NCBI GenBank assembly: GCA_019423025.1 | Contig: JAHZCD010000002.1 | Coordinates: forward strand, 62,001-126,000 | Direction: 5' to 3' | Length of the DNA stretch: 64,000 nucleotides | Origin: Haemophilus sp. | GTDB taxonomy: Bacteria > Pseudomonadota > Gammaproteobacteria > Enterobacterales > Pasteurellaceae | Part shown: positions 31,906 through 40,702 of the stretch, in pieces | Numbering within the stretch: the first letter of the stretch is position 1 | Layout: the number at the start of each line of letters is the position of its first letter | The notes under the pieces: generated by a model | The model's database searches: none | The model's input: only the letters and a program-made list of their open reading frames with translations | Told to the model about the DNA's origin: nothing | Position numbers and translations under genes: made by a program

Positions 31906-32619
31906 ATGAGCCAACCAATTTACAAACGTATTTTATTGAAATTAAGTGGTGAAGCATTGCAAGGTGATGAGGGCTTCGGTATCGATCCTTCGATCCTTGA
32001 TCGTATGGCGTTAGAGATTAAAGAATTAATTGAAATGGGCGTGGAAGTTGGTGTTGTGCTCGGTGGTGGTAACTTATTCCGTGGTGCAAAATTAGCTAAA
32101 GCCGGCATGAATCGCGTAGTGGGCGACCATATGGGGATGCTTGCAACCGTAATGAATGGCTTGGCAATGCGCGATGCGCTTCATCGTGCGGATGTGAATG
32201 CAAAATTAATGTCTGCGTTCCAATTAAATGGGATTTGCGATACCTATAACTGGTCTGAAGCGATTAAAATGTTGCGTGAAAAACGTGTAGTCATTTTCTC
32301 AGCCGGTACAGGGAGCCCGTTCTTTACTACAGATTCTGCTGCATGCTTACGTGGTATTGAAATTGAAGCGGATATCGTGTTAAAAGCGACCAAAGTTGAT
32401 GGCGTGTATGATTGCGACCCTGCAAAAAATCCTAATGCGAAGTTATACCATAAATTATCTTATGCAGAAGTAATTGATAAAGAATTACAAGTAATGGATT
32501 TAGCTGCGTTCACACTTGCTCGTGACCACGGTATGCCAATTCGTGTATTTAATATGTGTAAACCAGGTGCGTTACGTAAAGTGGTACTTGGTACAGAAGA
32601 AGGCACAACGATTAGTTAA
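31906..32619 (+). CDS. pyrH: UMP kinase
   Basis: Phosphorylates UMP to UDP; hexameric, GTP-activated and UTP-inhibited in related bacteria. The 237-residue product has the amino-acid-kinase fold: LLKLSGEALQGDEGFGIDPSIL at the N-terminus, VGVVLGGGNLFRGAKLAKAGMNRVVGDHMGMLATVMNGLAM, and VIFSAGTGSPFFTTDSAACLRGIEI with TKVDGVYDCDPAKNPNAK near the C-terminal third. AAAGGAAAAG precedes the ATG. A terminator separates it from frr. Confidence 0.98.
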   Translation: MSQPIYKRILLKLSGEALQGDEGFGIDPSILDRMALEIKELIEMGVEVGVVLGGGNLFRGAKLAKAGMNRVVGDHMGMLATVMNGLAMRDALHRADVNAKLMSAFQLNGICDTYNWSEAIKMLREKRVVIFSAGTGSPFFTTDSAACLRGIEIEADIVLKATKVDGVYDCDPAKNPNAKLYHKLSYAEVIDKELQVMDLAAFTLARDHGMPIRVFNMCKPGALRKVVLGTEEGTTIS

Positions 32620-32638
32620 TTTTTTAAAGAATAAAATG

Positions 32639-32662
32639 GCGAGAGACAATCTCGCTTTTTTT
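32639..32662 (+). terminator. Intrinsic terminator after pyrH
   Basis: GCGAGA (32639-32644) and TCTCGC (32650-32655) with a 5-base loop are followed by seven T bases. Confidence 0.9.
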
Positions 32663-32743
32663 ATGAATAAATTTATTCAAAACTCCCTAAAAATCCAGTA
32701 AAATCACTGTGTTTTATCTTTATTTATTGAAAAGGACAGATGA

Positions 32744-33301
32744 ATGATTAATGAAATCAAACAAGATGCTGAAGCTCGCATGGAAAAAAGCCTCGAAGCG
32801 TTGCGTGGGCATATTGCAAAAATCCGTACAGGCCGTGCACAACCAAGTTTATTAGATGCAATCCAAGTGGAATACTATGGTGCAGCGACACCACTTCGTC
32901 AATTAGCTAACGTTGTTGCAGAAGATGCACGTACTTTAGCGGTAACAGTATTTGACCGTTCTTTAATCAGTGCAGTAGAAAAAGCGATTTTAACTTCTGA
33001 TTTAGGTTTAAACCCATCTTCAGCAGGCACAACAATTCGCGTGCCTCTTCCTCCATTAACTGAAGAACGCCGTCGTGATTTAATCAAAATCGTAAAAAGC
33101 GAAGGTGAACAAGGTAAAGTCGCGATTCGTAACGTACGTCGTGATGCAAATGATAAAATCAAAGCATTATTAAAAGATAAAGAAATCAGCGAAAACGATC
33201 AACACAAAGCAGAAGAAATCATTCAAAAAGTGACTGATAGCTATATCAAAAAAGTGGATGAGATCTTAGCAGATAAAGAAAAAGAATTAATGGATTTCTA
33301 A
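32744..33301 (+). CDS. frr: Ribosome recycling factor
   Basis: Splits post-termination ribosomes together with EF-G. The 185 residues are the standard length and begin MINEIKQDAEARMEKSLEALRGHIAKIRTGRAQPSLLDAIQVEYYG. The segment VPLPPLTEERRRDLIKIVKSEGEQGKVAIRNVRRDAND is highly characteristic. A possible -10 (TAAAAT, 32699-32704) and AAAGGA site lie upstream, so it seems to have its own promoter after the pyrH terminator. Confidence 0.98.
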   Translation: MINEIKQDAEARMEKSLEALRGHIAKIRTGRAQPSLLDAIQVEYYGAATPLRQLANVVAEDARTLAVTVFDRSLISAVEKAILTSDLGLNPSSAGTTIRVPLPPLTEERRRDLIKIVKSEGEQGKVAIRNVRRDANDKIKALLKDKEISENDQHKAEEIIQKVTDSYIKKVDEILADKEKELMDF

Positions 33302-33319
33302 TTGTCGAACCATGTTTTG

Positions 33320-33351
33320 GGGCAGACCAAGTGTCTGCCCTTGTTCTATTC
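33320..33351 (+). terminator. Intrinsic terminator after frr
   Basis: GGGCAGAC (33320-33327) and GTCTGCCC (33333-33340) with a 5-base loop are followed by TTGTTCTATTCT. It lies between frr and dxr. Confidence 0.8.
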
Positions 33352-33372
33352 TGATAAAAAAATAAAAGCACA

Positions 33373-33385
33373 AAGTGCGTGCGGT
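33373..33385 (+). repeat. Uptake sequence with a 4-base internal duplication
   Basis: AAGTGCGTGCGGT reads as AAGTGCGGT in which TGCG has been tandemly duplicated. It lies 10 bases upstream of the dxr start codon. Confidence 0.7.
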
Positions 33386-33394
33386 CGAAATTTT

Positions 33395-34594
33395 ATGCAA
33401 AAACAAAATCTTGTTATTTTAGGATCAACCGGTTCTATTGGTCATAGCACCCTTTCTGTTATCGAACATAATCCTGACAAATACCATGCCTTTGCGTTAA
33501 TAGGGGGCAAAAATGTTGAGACAATGTTTGAACAATGCATGAAATTTCAACCGCACTTTGCTGCATTAGATGATGAAAATGCAGCAAAGGTATTGCGAGA
33601 AAAACTAGCCTCACACCACATTAAAACGGAAGTCTTAGCTGGGCAGAAAGCCATTTGTGAGTTGGCAGCACATCCAGATGCCGATCAAGTTATGGCAGCC
33701 ATTGTTGGGGCGGCGGGATTACTACCGACTCTTTCGGCAGTAAAAGCGAGTAAGAAAGTCTTGCTTGCGAATAAAGAATCGTTGGTGACTTGTGGTCAGA
33801 TCTTTATTGATGCAGTGAAGCAGTCAAAAGCAAAATTATTGCCTGTTGATAGTGAGCATAACGCGATTTTTCAATCCTTACCGCCTGAGGCACAAGAAAA
33901 GGTTGGATTTTGTCCTTTGAAAGAATTAGGGGTCAGTAAAATTGTCTTAACCGGTTCTGGTGGACCTTTCCGTTATACGCCATTAAACGAGTTTGAGAAT
34001 ATAATTCCCGCACAAGCCGTTGCTCATCCAAACTGGTCAATGGGCAAAAAAATCTCTGTGGATTCTGCCACAATGATGAATAAAGGTTTAGAGTACATTG
34101 AGGCACGCTGGTTATTTAATGCATCAGCAGATGAAATGGAAGTGATTATTCATCCTCAATCTATTATTCATTCAATGGTGCGTTATGTAGATGGCTCGGT
34201 CATCGCTCAAATGGGTAACCCGGATATGCGTACGCCCATTGCGGAAACCATGGCTTATCCAAATCGCACCGTAAGTGGTGTGGAACCATTAGATTTCTTT
34301 AAAATCAAAGAATTGACATTTATTGAACCTGATTTTAATCGTTATCCAAATTTAAAATTAGCGATTGATGCTTTTGCAGAAGGGCAGTATGCGACAACTG
34401 CGATGAATGCGGCAAATGAAATTGCAGTACAAGCCTTTTTAGATGGCTATATTAAATTTACAGATATTGCAAAAATTAACCAAGCAGCGATTGAGCAAAT
34501 GCCATCTTCTACCATTTCAAGCATTGATGATGTATTAGCCGTAGATAAGCAAGCTCGTGAATTAGCCGATTCTCTGATTAAAAAGTTGATGTAG
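33395..34594 (+). CDS. dxr: 1-deoxy-D-xylulose 5-phosphate reductoisomerase
   Basis: Second step of the methylerythritol phosphate isoprenoid pathway: rearranges and reduces DXP to MEP with NADPH; target of fosmidomycin. The 399-residue product starts MQKQNLVILGSTGSIGHSTL with the NADPH-binding loop, has LLANKESLVTCGQIF and LPVDSEHNAIFQ (metal-binding acidic residues), GSGGPFRYTP, and HPNWSMGKKISVDSATMMNKGLE. The open frame extends back to 33302 next to the frr stop, but that region holds a terminator, so the ATG at 33395 is the start. The product feeds isoprenoid precursors to UppS, encoded just downstream. Confidence 0.96.
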   Translation: MQKQNLVILGSTGSIGHSTLSVIEHNPDKYHAFALIGGKNVETMFEQCMKFQPHFAALDDENAAKVLREKLASHHIKTEVLAGQKAICELAAHPDADQVMAAIVGAAGLLPTLSAVKASKKVLLANKESLVTCGQIFIDAVKQSKAKLLPVDSEHNAIFQSLPPEAQEKVGFCPLKELGVSKIVLTGSGGPFRYTPLNEFENIIPAQAVAHPNWSMGKKISVDSATMMNKGLEYIEARWLFNASADEMEVIIHPQSIIHSMVRYVDGSVIAQMGNPDMRTPIAETMAYPNRTVSGVEPLDFFKIKELTFIEPDFNRYPNLKLAIDAFAEGQYATTAMNAANEIAVQAFLDGYIKFTDIAKINQAAIEQMPSSTISSIDDVLAVDKQARELADSLIKKLM

Positions 34595-34634
34595 AATACG
34601 CAAAAGTGCGGTCATAAAATCCGAATATTTTAGA

Positions 34635-35354
34635 ATGAAAGAACTTGATAACAATAATATTCCTGAACATGTTGCCATTATTATGGATGGCAATGGGCGT
34701 TGGGCGAAACAACAAAATAAGCTGCGTATTTTTGGACATACAAACGGTGTGGCAGCCGTGCGCCGTGCGGTGAGTTATGCACGACAAACTGGCATTAAAT
34801 TTTTGACGTTATATGCGTTTAGCAGCGAAAACTGGAATCGTCCCGAGCAAGAAGTAAGCGCATTAATGACGCTTTTTATACAAGCACTTGATCGAGAAGT
34901 TAAAAAATTACACAAAAATAATATTCGTCTAAAGATTATCGGTGATGTTTCTCGTTTTAGTGATAATTTGCAAGAGAAGATCGCAAAAGCAGAAAATTTA
35001 ACAGAAAATAATACCGCGCTGACTTTAAATATTGCGGCGAATTACGGTGGTTGTTGGGATATTGTTCAAGCGACCCAACAATTAGCTGAAAAAGTAAAAA
35101 ATAATGAGATTTCGGTGAGTGATATTAATGAATCACTTTTCCAGCAACATTTAGTCACACAAGATGAGCCGCCAGTCGATTTGTTAATTCGGACGAGCGG
35201 TGAGCAACGTATTAGCAATTTCTTGCTTTGGCAAATTGCGTATGCGGAATTGTGTTTTTTAGATGTGCTTTGGCCGGATTTTAGTGAAAAAGATTTTAAT
35301 CAGGCGATTGCCTGCTATCAACAACGTCATCGCCGTTTTGGCGGGACAGAATAA
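34635..35354 (+). CDS. uppS: Undecaprenyl diphosphate synthase
   Basis: Condenses isopentenyl diphosphate onto farnesyl diphosphate in cis to make the C55 lipid carrier for peptidoglycan and surface polysaccharides. The 239-residue product has HVAIIMDGNGRWAKQQ with catalytic Asp18, FLTLYAFSSENWNRPEQEV, and the C-terminal DLLIRTSGEQRISNFLLWQIAYAELCFLDVLWPDF. It precedes cdsA by 11 bases and probably forms a transcription unit with cdsA, rseP and bamA. Confidence 0.97.
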   Translation: MKELDNNNIPEHVAIIMDGNGRWAKQQNKLRIFGHTNGVAAVRRAVSYARQTGIKFLTLYAFSSENWNRPEQEVSALMTLFIQALDREVKKLHKNNIRLKIIGDVSRFSDNLQEKIAKAENLTENNTALTLNIAANYGGCWDIVQATQQLAEKVKNNEISVSDINESLFQQHLVTQDEPPVDLLIRTSGEQRISNFLLWQIAYAELCFLDVLWPDFSEKDFNQAIACYQQRHRRFGGTE

Positions 35355-35365
35355 GCGGAGAACTT

Positions 35366-36232
35366 ATGCTTAAAGAACGTGTATTATCAGCCATTGTATT
35401 GATTGCTTTGGTATTATGTGCCTTGTTCTTATTTACCCCATTTTATTTTGCCCTAGCTTTAGGCTTTGTGGCGACACTTGGTATTTGGGAGTGGGCTCAA
35501 TTTGCTCGTTTTAAAAATCCTTTGGCGCGTCTTTGTATCGCAGCATTTTTAGGCGCATTTATCTTCCTTTGGCTTTACAATGAAGGTAATTATTTAGATG
35601 CGGGGAGAGTGTTTGAAAACTACTTACCGCTTTTATTGCTAAATTCTGTTGGTTGGTGGGCACTTGCATTGGTGTTAGTGGTGACTTATCCAAGCTCAGC
35701 GAAGTTTTGGGGTAAAAATATTCCTTTACAACTTCTGTTTGCTTTTTCTACGTTGATTCCTTTTGTGGCAGCCGTCTTACGTTTACGTTTAGATAATTAT
35801 ACCGCTGATCCACATCATGGTTTATTCTTATTGCTTTATGTGTTTGTATTAGTATGGGCCGCTGACTCTGGTGCTTATTTTGCGGGTCGAGCTTTTGGTA
35901 AGCATAAACTTGCACCCAAAGTATCACCTGGAAAAACATGGCAAGGCGTATTTGGTGGCATGATCACCGCAGCGGTATTGGCATTTGTGTTTATCCATTT
36001 CTCAGGTGAAACCTTATTAGGTAGCCGTGCAATGAGCGGTTTTGTTGTACTTTCTGTAGCAACTGTGGCTATTTCTGTATTGGGTGACTTAGCTGAAAGT
36101 ATGTTTAAACGTGAATCAGGCATTAAAGACAGTAGTCAATTAATTCCAGGCCATGGCGGTATTTTAGATCGTATTGATAGCCTAACGGCAGCGGTACCAT
36201 TCTTCACATACTTCTATTTCTTTGTTTTATAG
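35366..36232 (+). CDS. cdsA: Phosphatidate cytidylyltransferase (CDP-diacylglycerol synthase)
   Basis: Makes CDP-diacylglycerol from phosphatidic acid and CTP, the branch point for phospholipid synthesis; its product is the substrate of PssA at 4361-5728. The 288-residue integral-membrane protein has about eight hydrophobic segments and the family signature near the C-terminus, MFKRESGIKDSSQLIPGHGG followed by ILDRIDS. It follows uppS by 11 bases and precedes rseP by 9 bases, the usual gamma-proteobacterial order. Confidence 0.96.
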   Translation: MLKERVLSAIVLIALVLCALFLFTPFYFALALGFVATLGIWEWAQFARFKNPLARLCIAAFLGAFIFLWLYNEGNYLDAGRVFENYLPLLLLNSVGWWALALVLVVTYPSSAKFWGKNIPLQLLFAFSTLIPFVAAVLRLRLDNYTADPHHGLFLLLYVFVLVWAADSGAYFAGRAFGKHKLAPKVSPGKTWQGVFGGMITAAVLAFVFIHFSGETLLGSRAMSGFVVLSVATVAISVLGDLAESMFKRESGIKDSSQLIPGHGGILDRIDSLTAAVPFFTYFYFFVL

Positions 36233-36241
36233 GGATAGAAT

Positions 36242-37573
36242 ATGTCGTTTTTGTGGTCGCTTGGCTCATTTATTGTTGCAATTGCCGTATTGGTTGCCGT
36301 ACACGAATACGGTCACTTTTGGGCTGCAAGAAAGTGCGGTATTAAAGTTCATCGTTTTTCGATTGGCTTTGGTAAAGTGATTTGGCGACGCACAGATAAA
36401 TTAGGCACCGAATTTGCCATTTCAGCTATTCCGCTAGGCGGTTATGTCAAAATGCTTGACGGGCGAAATGAAGAAGTTCCCGCAGAATTAAAATCGCAGG
36501 CGTTTGAAAGTAAATCTGTTGCTCAACGTGCTTTTGTCATTGCAGCAGGCCCTCTTGCCAATTTTATTTTTGCGATTTTGGCATATTGGGTAATTTATTC
36601 TGTTGGGATTCCGAGTGTTAAACCAGTCATTGAAAATGTCACGCCAAATTCTCCCGCTGCGATGGCTCAAATTGAACCAAATAGCCAGATTTTAGCAATT
36701 GATGGAAAGAATACACCCGATTGGGAAACCATTAATTTATTGCTCACTGATAAGTTAGGTTCTGATTCTGTTGAACTCACATTAACGCCTTTTGGTGAAG
36801 ACCAACCTTATCAACGAACCATTAATCTGCAAAATTGGACATTTGAGCCAGATAAAGAAACAGCATTTGAAACATTAGGGATCAATCCCGTTTCAAGTAA
36901 AGTGGAGATGACTTTATCAAAAGTGGTGGAGAACTCACCGGCTGAAAAAGCAGGCTTGTTGGTTGGCGATAAAATTTTAGCAGAAAATTCGACGGCACTT
37001 GATTGGAAAGCTTTTGTCGCACTGGTACAACAAGGTCAGCCTTTTACAATCAAGATCGAACGTAATCAAGAAATTTTTGACAAAACCTTGCAACCTGAGA
37101 AGAATCGAGAGGGTAAATGGTTTGTTGGGTTAAGTCCGACGTTCTTAAAAGTTGGCGAACAGTATCGAACTGAATTAAAATATGGTATTCTTGATGCCTT
37201 ACAAAAAGGTGTGGAAAAGACAGGCCAAATTTCTTGGTTTATTGTGAAGGCAATCGGGAAATTGTTTAGTGGAGAGCTTTCATTTTCCAGTTTAGCCGGG
37301 CCAATTTCAATTGCCCAAGGTGCAGGTGCATCTTCTAACGCGGGTGTGATTTATTTCTTAAGTTTTCTCGCGTTGATTAGTGTTAATTTAGGCATAATGA
37401 ATTTATTTCCGTTGCCAGTTTTAGATGGTGGACATCTCGTATTTTTGGCGGCGGAAGCTATCAAAGGAAAACCTGTTTCAGAACGGGTACAAAATTTAAG
37501 TTATCGTATAGGGCTCACAATTTTGTTAATTCAAACAATTTTTGTGCTTTTTAATGATTTCTTACGTTTATAA
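36242..37573 (+). CDS. rseP: Site-2 protease RseP, intramembrane zinc metalloprotease
   Basis: Cleaves the anti-sigma factor RseA within the membrane in the sigma-E envelope stress response, and clears signal peptides. The 443-residue protein has the zinc-binding HEYGHFW (His21, Glu22, His25) in the first membrane segment. Two tandem periplasmic PDZ domains follow (about 115-200 and 205-290), and the C-terminal LPVLDGGHLVFL carries the third metal ligand, with a final membrane segment. It precedes bamA by 26 bases. Confidence 0.96.
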   Translation: MSFLWSLGSFIVAIAVLVAVHEYGHFWAARKCGIKVHRFSIGFGKVIWRRTDKLGTEFAISAIPLGGYVKMLDGRNEEVPAELKSQAFESKSVAQRAFVIAAGPLANFIFAILAYWVIYSVGIPSVKPVIENVTPNSPAAMAQIEPNSQILAIDGKNTPDWETINLLLTDKLGSDSVELTLTPFGEDQPYQRTINLQNWTFEPDKETAFETLGINPVSSKVEMTLSKVVENSPAEKAGLLVGDKILAENSTALDWKAFVALVQQGQPFTIKIERNQEIFDKTLQPEKNREGKWFVGLSPTFLKVGEQYRTELKYGILDALQKGVEKTGQISWFIVKAIGKLFSGELSFSSLAGPISIAQGAGASSNAGVIYFLSFLALISVNLGIMNLFPLPVLDGGHLVFLAAEAIKGKPVSERVQNLSYRIGLTILLIQTIFVLFNDFLRL

Positions 37574-37599
37574 CTATTGTTTTTTATAGGATAAAGTCG

Positions 37600-39978
37600 A
37601 TGAAAAAACTTCTAATCGCAAGTTTATTATTCGGTACTACAACGAGTGTATTTGCGGCACCATTTGTAGCAAAAGACATTCGTGTTGACGGTGCTCAAGG
37701 AGACTTAGAACAGCAAATTCTAGCAAGTCTTCCTGTTCGTAGTGGTCAGCGTGTAACGGATAAAGATGTAGCCAATATTGTACGTTCATTATTCGTAAGT
37801 GGACAGTTTGATGATGTTAAAGCTTTCCAAGATGGCGACGCATTAGTTGTGAGCGTTATTGCGAAACCAATTATTTCTGAAGTGAATATTAAAGGTAACT
37901 CAGTTATTCCAACAGAAGCATTAAAACAAAACCTTGATGCAAATGGTTTCAAAAGTGGTGATGTCTTAAATCGTGCGAAATTAGAAGAGTTTGCGAAAAC
38001 CTTAAGAGAACATTATAAGAGTATAGGTCGTTATAATGCGAAAGTTGATCCGATAGTGACAACTTTACCGAATAACCGTGCAGAAATTACACTTCAAATT
38101 GATGAAGATGATACGGCAAAACTTCGTTCTGTTACTTTTAATGGAAATGAAGCGATTTCTAGCAGTAAGTTACAAGAACAAATGGAACTTCAACCTGATT
38201 CTTGGTGGAAACTTTGGGGTAATAAGTTTGATGGTTCTCAATTTGATAAAGATATTCAAGCTATCCAAGACTATTACCAAAATAATGGTTATGCAAAAGC
38301 AAGAGTGACAAAAACAGATGTTCAGTTGAATGAAGAACATACAAAAGCAGATGTCACTATTGATGTAAGTGAAGGTGAAAAATACAATTTAAGTTCTGCT
38401 CGTATCGTCGGTAACTTAGGTGGTATGGCTGATGAATTACAACCATTATTAGGTGAACTTCACTTAAATGATACATTCAGTCGTGCGGATGTGCAAAATG
38501 TTGAAAGCTTAATTAAAGATAAATTAGGTGAACGTGGTTACGGTAGTGCAACAGTGAATACTGTACCAACTTTCGATGATGCGAATAAAACATTAGCATT
38601 AACCTTTGTGGTTGATGCGGGACGTCGTTTATCTGTTCGTCAAGTTCGCTTTGAAGGTAATACGGTTTCTGCAGATAGCACATTGCGTCAAGAAATGCGC
38701 CAGCAAGAAGGTACTTGGTATAACTCTCAATTAGTTGAGTTAGGTAAAGTACGTTTAGATAGAACGGGTTTCTTTGAGAGTGTAGAAAATCGTGTTGAAC
38801 CAATTCAAGGTTCTAATGATGAAGTCGATGTCGTATATAAAGTAAGAGAACGTAATACCGGTAGTATTAACTTTGGTATCGGTTATGGTACAGAAAGTGG
38901 TATCAGCTATCAAGCAAGTGTGAAACAAGACAATTTCTTGGGAACAGGTGCAGCGGTAAGTTTAGCAGGTACACGTAATGACTACGGTACAAGTGTAAAC
39001 TTGGGTTATACAGAACCATACTTTACTAAAGATGGAGTAAGTTTAGGTGGAAACGTATTCTATGAAACTTACGATAACTCGAAAAGTGATACTTTATCAA
39101 CCTATAAACGTACAACTTACGGTGGTAATGTCACATTAGGATTCCCAGTTAATGAGAATAACTCATATTACGTGGGATTAGGTTATACTTATAATAAAAT
39201 CAGTAACTTCGCGTATGAATACAACCGTGATTTATACATGAAGTCAATGAATTTGACTGGAAACTCAATCAAAACTAATGATTTTGATTTCTCATTTGGT
39301 TGGAATTACAACAGCCTAAACCGTGGCTATTTCCCAACTAAAGGTGTGAAAGCAAGTTTAGGTGGCCGTGTCACCATTCCAGGATCTGATAATAAATATT
39401 ATAAATTAAGTGCTGATCTTCAAGGTTTCTACCCATTAGATCGTGATCATCGCTGGGTATTATCTGGAAAAGCAACTGCTTCTTATGCAAATGGCTTAGG
39501 TGGTAAACGTGTACCGTTCTATCAACTTTATACGGCGGGTGGTATCGGTTCATTACGTGGTTTTGCTTATGGTGCAGTAGGTCCTAATGCGATTTATCAA
39601 GACAAATATGGCCAATGGTATCAAAGTACTGATGTCGTTGGTGGTAACGCGATGGCTACAGCAAGCGTGGAACTTATTGTTCCAACCCCATTTGTTGGAG
39701 ATAAAAGCCAAAATAGCGTAAGAACCTCACTTTTCGTTGATGCTGCGAGTGTTTGGAATACAAAATGGAAATCAGATAAAGAAGGCTTAAAATCATCTCC
39801 TGTTTATGCAACATTACCTGATTACAGCAAAGCAGGTCGAATCCGTGCATCGACTGGTGTAGCTTTCCAATGGCAATCACCAATCGGACCATTGGTATTC
39901 TCTTACGCGAAACCAATCAAAAAATATGAAAATGATGATGTAGAACAATTCCAATTTAGTATTGGTGGTTCTTTCTAA
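37600..39978 (+). CDS. bamA: Outer membrane protein assembly factor BamA
   Basis: Central component of the BAM machine that folds and inserts outer-membrane beta-barrels. The 792-residue product has a Sec signal (MKKLLIASLLFGTTTSVFA) and five POTRA repeats (about 22-420). The C-terminal 16-strand barrel includes YTAGGIGSLRGFAYGAVGP, which contains the conserved loop-6 RGF motif. The terminal residues QFSIGGSF form the usual C-terminal barrel signature. The BamE partner is encoded at 63568-63981. A hairpin without a T-tract follows before skp. Confidence 0.97.
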   Translation: MKKLLIASLLFGTTTSVFAAPFVAKDIRVDGAQGDLEQQILASLPVRSGQRVTDKDVANIVRSLFVSGQFDDVKAFQDGDALVVSVIAKPIISEVNIKGNSVIPTEALKQNLDANGFKSGDVLNRAKLEEFAKTLREHYKSIGRYNAKVDPIVTTLPNNRAEITLQIDEDDTAKLRSVTFNGNEAISSSKLQEQMELQPDSWWKLWGNKFDGSQFDKDIQAIQDYYQNNGYAKARVTKTDVQLNEEHTKADVTIDVSEGEKYNLSSARIVGNLGGMADELQPLLGELHLNDTFSRADVQNVESLIKDKLGERGYGSATVNTVPTFDDANKTLALTFVVDAGRRLSVRQVRFEGNTVSADSTLRQEMRQQEGTWYNSQLVELGKVRLDRTGFFESVENRVEPIQGSNDEVDVVYKVRERNTGSINFGIGYGTESGISYQASVKQDNFLGTGAAVSLAGTRNDYGTSVNLGYTEPYFTKDGVSLGGNVFYETYDNSKSDTLSTYKRTTYGGNVTLGFPVNENNSYYVGLGYTYNKISNFAYEYNRDLYMKSMNLTGNSIKTNDFDFSFGWNYNSLNRGYFPTKGVKASLGGRVTIPGSDNKYYKLSADLQGFYPLDRDHRWVLSGKATASYANGLGGKRVPFYQLYTAGGIGSLRGFAYGAVGPNAIYQDKYGQWYQSTDVVGGNAMATASVELIVPTPFVGDKSQNSVRTSLFVDAASVWNTKWKSDKEGLKSSPVYATLPDYSKAGRIRASTGVAFQWQSPIGPLVFSYAKPIKKYENDDVEQFQFSIGGSF

Positions 39979-40018
39979 TAAATTGAACTTTTACGTTCTA
40001 TTTAAGTCAAAATCTTCG

Positions 40019-40048
40019 TTCTGTGTCAGTGAGTTAGCTGACACAGAA
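40019..40048 (+). promoter_or_regulatory. Perfect 11-base-pair hairpin between bamA and skp, not a terminator
   Basis: Arms TTCTGTGTCAG (40019-40029) and CTGACACAGAA (40038-40048) with an 8-base loop are not followed by a T-run. The structure may be a processing site, a stability element, or an operator; I do not recognise it. Confidence 0.6.
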
Positions 40049-40081
40049 ATATTTACTCAACTAATTTAAGGAAATTCAAAT

Positions 40082-40690
40082 ATGAAAAACGTAGTAAAAG
40101 TTACCGCACTTTCTTTAGGTCTTGCACTTGCATCAGGTTTTGCTGCTGCAGATGAAAATATCGCATTCATCAATGCGGGTTACTTATTCCAAAACCACCC
40201 GGATCGTCAAGCTGTAGCAGATAAGTTAGATGCAGAATTCAAACCAATGGCGGATAAACTTGCTGCAAGTAAGAAAGAAATTGATGACAAAATCGTAGCA
40301 TCTCGTAAAAAAGTAGAAGCAAAAGTGGCTGCTTTACAAAAAGATGCACCTCGTTTACGTCAAGCTGAAATTCAAAAGCGCCAAGAAGAAATTACTAAAT
40401 TTGGTTCAGATGAAGAAGCTGCATTAAATAAATTAATGGAAGAGCAAGATAAAAAAGTGGCAGAGTTCCAAGAGTTAAACGAAAAACGTCAAACTGAAGA
40501 GCGTGGTAAATTATTAGAAAGCATTCAAGTTGCAACGAATAACTTAGCAAAAGCAAAAGGTTATACTTATGTTTTAGATGCTAACTCTGTAGTATTTGCG
40601 GTAGATGGTAAAGACATTACTGAAGATGTATTAAAATCTATTCCTGCAACTGAAAAAGCAGCTCCAGCAAAAACTGAAGAGAAAAAATAA
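40082..40690 (+). CDS. skp: Periplasmic chaperone Skp (OmpH)
   Basis: Trimeric jellyfish-shaped chaperone that carries unfolded outer-membrane proteins across the periplasm to BamA. The 202-residue product has a Sec signal peptide (MKNVVKVTALSLGLALASGFAAA), a mature start DENIAFINAGYLFQNHPDRQ, and a long lysine- and glutamate-rich coiled-coil that forms the tentacles (about 50-150). The C-terminus is an Ala/Lys/Glu tail. The gene lies between bamA and lpxD, the common gamma-proteobacterial order. AAGGAAATTCAAAT precedes the ATG. Confidence 0.95.
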   Translation: MKNVVKVTALSLGLALASGFAAADENIAFINAGYLFQNHPDRQAVADKLDAEFKPMADKLAASKKEIDDKIVASRKKVEAKVAALQKDAPRLRQAEIQKRQEEITKFGSDEEAALNKLMEEQDKKVAEFQELNEKRQTEERGKLLESIQVATNNLAKAKGYTYVLDANSVVFAVDGKDITEDVLKSIPATEKAAPAKTEEKK

Positions 40691-40702
40691 TAGGTTCTCA
40701 TA

